Position numbers and translations under genes: made by a program. DNA of 7,575 nucleotides. Source: an uncultured Lachnospiraceae bacterium. GTDB taxonomy: Bacteria; Bacillota; Clostridia; Lachnospirales; Lachnospiraceae. The notes under the pieces are model-generated. The model was given only the letters and a program-made list of their open reading frames with translations, had not been told where the DNA came from and made no database searches. Numbering within the stretch: position 1 is the stretch's first letter; every line of letters begins with the position of its first letter. The stretch covers positions 1 through 7,575 of the forward strand of contig CACYBJ010000265.1 in NCBI GenBank assembly GCA_902772565.1, written 5' to 3'. Positions 1-5,781 of the stretch are shown here, in pieces.

Positions 1-19
1 AATAACCCAAATTTTCACA

Positions 20-136
20 ACAAAACCATACACTATTTCAAATTCTCCTCACGGTCTTGAAAATACAGGTTTCATGAGTTTTGTTCTTATCATTTTTCCT
101 ATAGACATAATTGTAAAACAGACAAAACTGTTTTGT
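20..136. repeat. Cluster of four ACAAAAC/GTTTTGT 7-mers
   Basis: The 7-mer ACAAAAC occurs at 20-26 and 122-128, and its complement GTTTTGT at 78-84 and 130-136. The last two copies form a perfect 15-nt palindrome centred on T129 (122-136). The copies at 78 and 130 extend to a 9-nt direct repeat, GTTTTGTTC (78-86 and 130-138), each followed by an ATTTT run. Four copies in about 120 bp is well above what I would expect even for AT-rich DNA. Such arrays typically bind a recombinase, an excision factor or a repressor. The ligand is unknown. Confidence 0.55.
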
Positions 137-144
137 TCATTTTC

Positions 145-161
145 TAAAGGTATATCCTTTA
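145..161. promoter_or_regulatory. Palindrome TAAAGG-TATAT-CCTTTA, possible operator or core-type site
   Basis: A 6-bp inverted repeat with a 5-bp AT spacer lies about 33 bp upstream of the -35 box of the first recombinase gene. Inverted half-sites around a 5-8 bp spacer are the usual form of both dimeric regulator operators and tyrosine recombinase crossover sites. Nothing in the sequence decides between these or excludes chance. Confidence 0.3.
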
Positions 162-193
162 AGTAAAGCACTTTTCCAAACAAATTAATAGAC

Positions 194-222
194 TTGTATA
201 TTTCTCATTCGTACTGTATGAT
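194..222 (+). promoter_or_regulatory. Probable sigma-A promoter of the recombinase operon
   Basis: The -35 box is TTGTAT (194-199), then a 17-bp spacer and the -10 box TATGAT (217-222). The -10 is close to consensus and the -35 is weak, so expression may be low or activator-dependent. The predicted start near 229 leaves a leader of only about 20 nt, almost entirely filled by the ribosome site GAGGAGGA (235-242), which ends 7 nt before the ATG at 250. No other promoter is evident inside the operon. Confidence 0.45.
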
Positions 223-249
223 TCTTACTGTCAAGAGGAGGACACAGGA

Positions 250-1560
250 ATGGGTGAAATCATCAGTCTTACAGATAGCAAGAACGTTGACAGGTACCGC
301 TATGCAGTATACGTTCACCAGCTTGTCACACCTGATGGTGTGTCATACCCCAGATGTTTCATAGTAATAAGAAACGAGTATGATGTGATTGTATATTTTA
401 CAAAGCTACACAGGTTTGTAGGTGTCTATGAGGGAAGTGTATGTCGTCCGTTGAGTGCAGATGCCCGTGAAAAGATGATCTACATCACACAGATGCTGAA
501 TTACATACTTATAGATCATAAGGCAATCTATCGGATTGATCATATATTCAAGATTACAAAAGATATGCTTGCGGCATTCTTCATGGATTACTCACTCAAA
601 GAGAAAAAATCTGGTGGTCACAGGGGAAGTCAGGATGTTGAAAAGTGCATCCTAGCAGTTACCGGTTTCTTCAGTAGGTTATGTCGTAAGTATTCAGGTT
701 ATTGTGCGATTAATAAGGACGAACTTTACAGCGATAAGAAAGTGTATCCCCGTTACGGTAAGCAGCATCTTGTTTCCGTACCTGATTTTCAGATACCAGT
801 CATCAGCGAGCCGAAGGAAATATTCCGGGATATTCCGACAAAAGTGTTTCAGATACTGATGAACATTGCGTTGCGTTATGACCCAGATATAGCGTTTGCT
901 ATGTCTTTTCAGGCTTTTGCTGGACTTCGTCCTGGAGAAACAATGAATGTCCGTCAAGAGTCAAGTCCTAAAGGTCCCGGTATTAGTTTAACCTGGAGAG
1001 GCAAGAAACTTGTCCGTGTTGATATAGATTTGACACACGAATACTGCTTGCGAAGCGATTCAGTGTCATGCGGTTCAATCAAAAAAGAGCGTATTGCGCA
1101 TGTTTATCCACCATTTCTGAATGTTTTTGAACGCATGTACGCCCTTCATCAAAAACGCCTGTCACGCACTTCTTATGAAAAAGACTACTGCCCTATGTTT
1201 GTTAACAGCAGGGGCATGGCTATGACTTATGATATATATTACAGCCGTTTCACCTCGCTGATCACAGATAAACTCCGCCCTTTGCTTCTTAGCCATGATG
1301 ACCCGGAATGCCGTATCTATGGACAAATGCTCTGCGAAAACTCACTCGGTCCGCATGCTCTCCGTCACTGGTTTTCTGTACAGTTGGCACTCAGAGGCGA
1401 AGATGTGGCACAGCTCCAATTCTGGAGAGGGGACAAAAGCCCAGAAAGTGCCTTCCGGTATCTTCAAAACAAAGGCGACCTTATACGTGAGCTGTCCGCC
1501 ACTAATGAGCTTCTGACAAATGCACTTTTAAGAGAAGGAGAACGCATCTTTGAAAACTGA
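250..1560 (+). CDS. Tyrosine recombinase 1 (TnpA/RitA-like position)
   Basis: This 436-aa protein is a tyrosine recombinase of the phage-integrase fold, acting by DNA strand cleavage and rejoining through a 3'-phosphotyrosine. Visible catalytic motifs are Arg I in GLRPGE (R227), a lysine candidate in KKER (K278/K279) before an IAHVYPP strand, the HxxRH box (H369, R372, H373), and the nucleophile Y404 in AFRYLQ. The usual His/Trp nine residues before the tyrosine is Asp (D395 in RGDKS), with W392 just upstream. Residues ~1-70 are predicted beta-rich and unlike a standard SAM-like arm domain; ~70-200 should be the core-binding domain. The start is set by GGAGG (237-241), 8 nt upstream. It opens a five-gene overlapping operon, in the place of Tn554 tnpA. 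The fold is secure; the element family is inferred. Confidence 0.88.
   Translation: MGEIISLTDSKNVDRYRYAVYVHQLVTPDGVSYPRCFIVIRNEYDVIVYFTKLHRFVGVYEGSVCRPLSADAREKMIYITQMLNYILIDHKAIYRIDHIFKITKDMLAAFFMDYSLKEKKSGGHRGSQDVEKCILAVTGFFSRLCRKYSGYCAINKDELYSDKKVYPRYGKQHLVSVPDFQIPVISEPKEIFRDIPTKVFQILMNIALRYDPDIAFAMSFQAFAGLRPGETMNVRQESSPKGPGISLTWRGKKLVRVDIDLTHEYCLRSDSVSCGSIKKERIAHVYPPFLNVFERMYALHQKRLSRTSYEKDYCPMFVNSRGMAMTYDIYYSRFTSLITDKLRPLLLSHDDPECRIYGQMLCENSLGPHALRHWFSVQLALRGEDVAQLQFWRGDKSPESAFRYLQNKGDLIRELSATNELLTNALLREGERIFEN
1533..1540 (+). promoter_or_regulatory. Ribosome binding site that fixes a TTG start for recombinase 2
   Basis: AGAAGGAG lies inside the 3' end of recombinase 1 and ends 9 nt before the TTG at 1550. 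No ATG or GTG is as well placed, so TTG is the likely start. Its position upstream of the previous stop codon (1558-1560) suggests translational coupling. Confidence 0.6.
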
Positions 1561-3439
1561 TTTTTTTAACACCGTGCTTCATGCCGCTTCTTCATCAGGT
1601 TCACTCTATAAAGGTACACTTAAAGACCGGCGAGCATTGCTCTTTTTTATGGAAAAGAATGACCTTTTAACCCAGACCGGCTTCCCTGTGAACGCAAAAG
1701 AAGATGTTGTTCGCCTTAGGACTCAGTGGTTTCCTAAACCGACCACCGAAAAGATGCTGCTCAGCCGCCTCAGTCTCTGGCTTTCAGCATATAAAAGGTC
1801 CGATAAAGAGCGGCTCAAAATCCTCATAACTTACGGACGGGAATTGTTCCCAAAAACATGCGCAACCTATGAGGAGTTTACCTCAACAGATAAAGGCAGT
1901 TCCCCTACCGTAGTCTGGCAGCTATTGGATTATCTATTGTCCGTTTTGGATAAAGAAATACCAGGGATGAGCCTCGACGAGACCGACAGAGTCCTCTCAA
2001 CAATAAAGGTAGGCATCCCCAAACGGCACCTCTCCCTTTTCATAAAATACCTTGATTTTTTAAGCCGAAGGATGCCCGGCCCCCGGATTGCTTACAGTTC
2101 ACCTTCACAAAAGAAAGGTACAGGTGATTCAGCTTATTCCACTGCTGAATTCTCTGCCATGGCGTATTTTATCTTTAATGAACAATACTGGATTGAACAC
2201 AATCTTTTATCAAAGGCCTGTAGCTCTAAGCATTATGCAAATCTTTGGGCATATCTGTCTTTTTTCTTTATCAGCGGATTAAGAGGAACAGATGTCATCC
2301 GAATACCACGCCCATCCCTTCCTTTCGAGGGTGATGAGTACCGCCGTCATATACTTAATGGTGATATCCATGATCCTGGAAAGTTTGCCAGAGAAATCCA
2401 GTTTCGAATCAGCTGCCATGCTATGTTTCCAAGCAAGACAGGCAAAACCAGGGATGTTCCGCTTCTTAAGCTTTCTATACCCGCCATCCTGGAGGAACCC
2501 TTAGGAATTATCATTTCCATAGCAGCCAGCTTTTTCCCTGAATCCTCAGCAGGCAAACCCTTCTTGCACAAAAGCGGACTGTACAGTGCCATTCGAAGCT
2601 TCTTCGGTGCACCCTTTGCAGATCTTCTAGATTATAAAAATTTCAAAGTCGTCCGTGCAAATAAAGCTTATCTTCAGGGAATCGAAATGCTTTCAGACAA
2701 AATATATGGCAGCGGTTCACATGGATATATTCTTGCTGCACTTGCAAGAAGCCACAAAGGCAATCTCGGTTCACTGCCTAAAACAACTGATATTTATCTG
2801 AAAGATGCCGCATTTTCGGGCATGGATCCTGATTTTGTCCTGTTCCAGATGTTCCAGAGAGGCATTTTCGGTTTCATTCCGCATCTACTGTTGGAAACCT
2901 GTTTCGGAAGCCGCTACCATCACCTAAATATACGCTCACAGACAGACCTTATCCGTCAGATCGAGATTGCACCATCAGGAATAGAATCCCTCGTCCGTTC
3001 CGGTGAAACAGCACTTGCGCAGGCAAGAGCAGTAGTCCATGATCTTATCGCGCGTAATGCTGATATGCGTTCCACTTTATTACGGATTGCATCTGGTGAA
3101 GCAACCGCTAAGCAGGAAAACTTTCTATGTGCTGTTACTGCCGCCGGTTTTGCATGTGCTTATCCCGAAAGACGAGGCTGTATAGGGTGCACTTATGAAA
3201 TTTGTACAAAGGCAGCCCTCCACAATCTTGTCACAGAATTCGAACGCTTGCAATCATGTTCTTCCGCTGCTGAAGGATGGCGCGAACGCGAAATTGCGCG
3301 TACAGCAGTGCTCCCCATAATCAGGGAATTCTTTTTCACTGTACGGCTTCTCTATCCCGAAGCTGACCTTTCCCCGTATCACTGCATACTCGAAGGAGGT
3401 ATAGACCACTATGATCCTTACATCATATCTGATAGCTGA
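1550..3439 (+). CDS. Tyrosine recombinase 2, large, with C-terminal cysteine module (TnpB-like position)
   Basis: This 629-aa protein, from a TTG start, overlaps the previous gene by 11 nt. It is far longer than a typical ~300-400 aa integrase and close to my recollection of Tn554 TnpB (about 630 aa). Catalytic residues seen are R245 in SGLRGTD, a beta-hairpin lysine in SKTGKTRDVPL (K296), R369 in FKVVRA, H402 in RSHKG, and the nucleophile Y416 in KTTDIYLKD. The HxxR histidine is Lys (K366), and H402 to Y416 is 14 residues instead of the usual 9, implying an enlarged loop. After the catalytic domain comes ~200 residues holding C536, C544, C547 and C552 (C-x7-C-x2-C-x4-C), which probably bind zinc. 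Such large TnpB-type recombinases with cysteine tails are known from Tn554-like and similar multi-recombinase elements. It probably acts together with its two neighbours. Confidence 0.85.
   Translation: MKTDFFNTVLHAASSSGSLYKGTLKDRRALLFFMEKNDLLTQTGFPVNAKEDVVRLRTQWFPKPTTEKMLLSRLSLWLSAYKRSDKERLKILITYGRELFPKTCATYEEFTSTDKGSSPTVVWQLLDYLLSVLDKEIPGMSLDETDRVLSTIKVGIPKRHLSLFIKYLDFLSRRMPGPRIAYSSPSQKKGTGDSAYSTAEFSAMAYFIFNEQYWIEHNLLSKACSSKHYANLWAYLSFFFISGLRGTDVIRIPRPSLPFEGDEYRRHILNGDIHDPGKFAREIQFRISCHAMFPSKTGKTRDVPLLKLSIPAILEEPLGIIISIAASFFPESSAGKPFLHKSGLYSAIRSFFGAPFADLLDYKNFKVVRANKAYLQGIEMLSDKIYGSGSHGYILAALARSHKGNLGSLPKTTDIYLKDAAFSGMDPDFVLFQMFQRGIFGFIPHLLLETCFGSRYHHLNIRSQTDLIRQIEIAPSGIESLVRSGETALAQARAVVHDLIARNADMRSTLLRIASGEATAKQENFLCAVTAAGFACAYPERRGCIGCTYEICTKAALHNLVTEFERLQSCSSAAEGWREREIARTAVLPIIREFFFTVRLLYPEADLSPYHCILEGGIDHYDPYIISDS
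3393..3400 (+). promoter_or_regulatory. Full-consensus Shine-Dalgarno inside recombinase 2
   Basis: AAGGAGGT, a complete match to the 16S rRNA 3' end, lies 10 nt before the ATG at 3411 and within the coding sequence of recombinase 2. It fixes the start of recombinase 3 and predicts strong initiation by ribosomes already translating the upstream gene. Confidence 0.75.
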
Positions 3440-5039
3440 TGGAACTTGTTACCGACATCTTGTAACCAATACCATAGACCCTGATGTCATTAGCAAAGCA
3501 AACGACATATTTAACCTTTACCGCATGCGAGGGATCATACTTTCCGATTCTATACATGACAGCTCATGGGTTTTAACAAATGAGCGTCTGCGTGTAATCT
3601 TTCATTTTAAGGTTGATGAATCCATATATGAAGCCCGCGCAGCGCAATGGCTCAACTGCCCATCAGACACCTTCGTGGCCTGCCTGAAGGCATTTATTCT
3701 GATGAATCTTGGAAATATCGAGCTTAAAACATTGAATCAGATCTGTGGCTCCATTCTTTCAATAGCAGAATCCCCGGATCCTTTTGTCGTGGTGCCTGCC
3801 TATCCAAATCGCATAGCACAATTCCTGCGCCTTCTTCCTGGGACTACACTGACAAAAGAAGAACTGTCAAGACGATTGGACGAAATACCCATGGCTGAGT
3901 CAGCCGGCAACCAGCGCCTTCTTGCTGATTTTACCACCTATCTACGGTTTAACGATTCTCTTCGGGATATATGGCCTGAGTTAACCTTGAAAGACAAAGT
4001 ATTCTTTTTCCCTCTATGGTTATGGTGGAACCTGACAACAATTCTTCCTCTCCGCCCAACAGAATTCGTTCTTACACCATATGACTGCCTATCCACAGAA
4101 AACAGCATAGAAAAAATCACTGTACGAAGGACACATCTAAAAGGTGGCGGTAAAAAAATATCTTATTCCATTGAAGGCGACTATGATTTTTATTCTTATC
4201 CCGTCACTCCTGAGATTTCTTCTGAAATCAAGTGGTATCGTGATTCCCTGATACATCTTGGCTACTGCTCGGATAAGTATCTTTTCAACGTTAAATATTA
4301 TCAGGATTATATTAAAACAAAAGACCCATATCGAAAAGGCAGGCTCTATCTATATAGGCATTTAAAAATGACACTTTCCCTTTTTATCAAGCGTTTTCCC
4401 ACATGTAATCTAGAGCTGTCAAATTCTCTGGGTCTCGGGGATACCAGACATCTCGCAATGATTTCGCTGATAATCTCCGGTGGTTCTCCTGTCATCTGCC
4501 GTGAGCTTGCCGGTCATGAAAACATAGCCATAAGTTCGCATTATTATTCAAACATGGCCACATTGGTTGAAAGTGCTACATATGAATCTTACAGGAAATC
4601 ATGTAAAGGAGGTAGCCCGGCATCAATGACAGACCGTCAGGATATATACCTCTTTAACCAGTTACCAAAACGAACCCGCATAAACGGAGGATGGTGTGGC
4701 TCAGAGCGTTTTGCAAATCATTCCGTGGAAGATTGTATCTGTAGTATCAGCGAACAAGGTGAACTTGGCATCTGCGAAAACTGTAAGTATTTCTGTCCGG
4801 ATATGCCAGGTCATACTTTCCACTTTGAGGATATCAATTATAACCGTGAACGTGTGAAGTCAGACAGTTGGTTCCTCATGTTCATTGTGGAAACTGTACG
4901 CAAAGGAGTAGGAACACACGGCGACCTTCGCGGTGCCCTGATGCGCCTGCAGAACAGCTGCTCTGACTACCGAACTGCTATACTTAATTCATTATACAGA
5001 AGGGGGCATAATGATTATGGCACGACCCCGAAAAAATGA
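3411..5039 (+). CDS. Tyrosine recombinase 3 with C-terminal CxxC zinc module (RitC-like position)
   Basis: This 542-aa tyrosine recombinase overlaps recombinase 2 by 29 nt. The catalytic set is R215 in LPLRPTE, a lysine candidate in LKGGGKK (K244), R346-H347 in GDTRHL, H369 in LAGHEN, and Y378 in SSHYYSN, exactly nine residues after H369 as in canonical integrases. The first His of HxxR is Gly (G343). The C-terminus has C429, C442, C444, then C455-x2-C458-x3-C462, a likely zinc-binding module similar in kind, though not in spacing, to that of recombinase 2. From memory, a cysteine-rich tail of the type CExCxxFCP is common in the last recombinase of such clusters. Residues 1-~190 show no recognised motif and should include the core-binding domain. 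An active enzyme is likely; whether it cuts DNA or is structural cannot be told from sequence. Confidence 0.86.
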   Translation: MILTSYLIADGTCYRHLVTNTIDPDVISKANDIFNLYRMRGIILSDSIHDSSWVLTNERLRVIFHFKVDESIYEARAAQWLNCPSDTFVACLKAFILMNLGNIELKTLNQICGSILSIAESPDPFVVVPAYPNRIAQFLRLLPGTTLTKEELSRRLDEIPMAESAGNQRLLADFTTYLRFNDSLRDIWPELTLKDKVFFFPLWLWWNLTTILPLRPTEFVLTPYDCLSTENSIEKITVRRTHLKGGGKKISYSIEGDYDFYSYPVTPEISSEIKWYRDSLIHLGYCSDKYLFNVKYYQDYIKTKDPYRKGRLYLYRHLKMTLSLFIKRFPTCNLELSNSLGLGDTRHLAMISLIISGGSPVICRELAGHENIAISSHYYSNMATLVESATYESYRKSCKGGSPASMTDRQDIYLFNQLPKRTRINGGWCGSERFANHSVEDCICSISEQGELGICENCKYFCPDMPGHTFHFEDINYNRERVKSDSWFLMFIVETVRKGVGTHGDLRGALMRLQNSCSDYRTAILNSLYRRGHNDYGTTPKK

Positions 5040-5781
5040 TTCCAATGAACTTATCCGTTTGGTCGATGAATTCTTTTCTACTGAAGCCTGCGGCAATCCT
5101 TCAAAACTGAAGGGTTCACGCCTTGAAAGCTTTGCAGCACGTCATGGCTCCACAGCTAAATCTTATGATTTTCGCAGGGATCCAGCCGTAATGGCCCACA
5201 TCAGCCAGTTGAAAAATAATACAGTAAACGGGAACCTTACCCGGCTCATCAATAGCAAATCATATAAGACACTTGACACCTCAGCCATCAAAAAAAAATA
5301 TCATGACCCGGAAAAATTAATCAAGGCACTTTCAGAGTTGGATTCATATTGGAAGTCCATCTATGAATATTCCTGTAATACTGATTCCAGTTACCAAAAA
5401 TGCAGCCATGAACTTATGTCCTGTAAGGAAGAATTAACCAAAAGAGAGTCCTGTATCACCGACCTAACATCAAGGAATAAAGATCTTGTCTCTGAAAATA
5501 ACAGTCTCATCAAGGAAAACAGATACCTGAAATCAATGCTGCGAACCTATCTTTACCCTGCCTTGGCAAACAAGATTCTCCAGGAGGATCATGTTTCCAA
5601 GGATGATTCCGGATTTCTTGCCAAAGCTGCAGAGGCTGTTCTTATGGATGGACGTATTCCCAGATCGGTTTCTGAGTCAATAGCGCCTGATCGTTCCTTG
5701 TGCGCACATGAAGAAATGCTTTTAGAAAAAATGGAGAATCTTGTTGATGCTAAAACAAATGAACAGGAAACATATAATTGA
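5017..5781 (+). CDS. TnpC/DUF6262-like accessory protein with leucine zipper
   Basis: The protein is 254 aa from the ATG at 5017, or 256 from the ATG at 5011. The G-rich ribosome site (AGAAGGGGG, 4998-5006) is 10 nt from 5017 but only 4 from 5011, and 9-10 nt fits the other genes here, so 5017 is preferred. Overlap with recombinase 3 is 23 nt (29 from 5011). The N-terminus is basic (ARPRKND), then ~36-56 resembles the helical segment ending in a Tyr-x-x-Arg-x-x-Pro-type motif of DUF6262 proteins (SYDFRRDP). Residues ~133-178 form a coiled coil: Leu at 150, 157, 164 and 171 in d positions, and L133, L140, I147, N154, N161, N168 and L175 in a positions. No enzymatic motif is seen. Tn554 TnpC is a smaller protein in the same operon position that affects recombination efficiency and orientation. 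A dimeric DNA-binding helper is the likely role. Confidence 0.65.
   Translation: MARPRKNDSNELIRLVDEFFSTEACGNPSKLKGSRLESFAARHGSTAKSYDFRRDPAVMAHISQLKNNTVNGNLTRLINSKSYKTLDTSAIKKKYHDPEKLIKALSELDSYWKSIYEYSCNTDSSYQKCSHELMSCKEELTKRESCITDLTSRNKDLVSENNSLIKENRYLKSMLRTYLYPALANKILQEDHVSKDDSGFLAKAAEAVLMDGRIPRSVSESIAPDRSLCAHEEMLLEKMENLVDAKTNEQETYN
5733..5736 (+). promoter_or_regulatory. Ribosome binding site choosing the ATG at 5747
   Basis: GGAG (within ATGGAGAA) lies 4 nt from a TTG at 5741, 7 nt from a TTG at 5744 and 10 nt from the ATG at 5747. An ATG codon at 10 nt matches the spacing used elsewhere in this operon, so 5747 is the preferred start. Another ATG at 5759 is 22 nt away and less likely. Confidence 0.5.

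Larger units (their letters stand above)
1..249. other. AT-rich gene-free left flank, probable element end and operon control region
   Basis: No convincing gene is seen. The stretch is clearly more AT-rich than the genes that follow. It contains a cluster of ACAAAAC/GTTTTGT 7-mers (20-136), a palindrome at 145-161, a promoter at 194-222 and a ribosome site at 235-242. By analogy with Tn554-like elements, where the recombinase genes lie next to one end of the element, the left end and its recombinase-binding sites could lie here. That is inference: no attachment core could be identified. Confidence 0.6.

Noticed and set aside
1..33. Minus-strand start: GAGGAG (50-45) followed by a GTG at 33 that stays open for 11 codons to the window edge.
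   Set aside because: The spacing is long (11 nt), the start is GTG, and ATG/TTG frames nearby stop at once. Eleven open codons prove nothing.
694..957. Minus-strand open frames of 60-87 codons at 694-957, 2347-2592, 3938-4120, 5589-5792, 5843-6103, 6061-6282, 6331-6555 and 6843-7055.
   Set aside because: All lie opposite well-supported genes, have no convincing ribosome sites or recognisable motifs, and are shadows of the + strand coding sequence.
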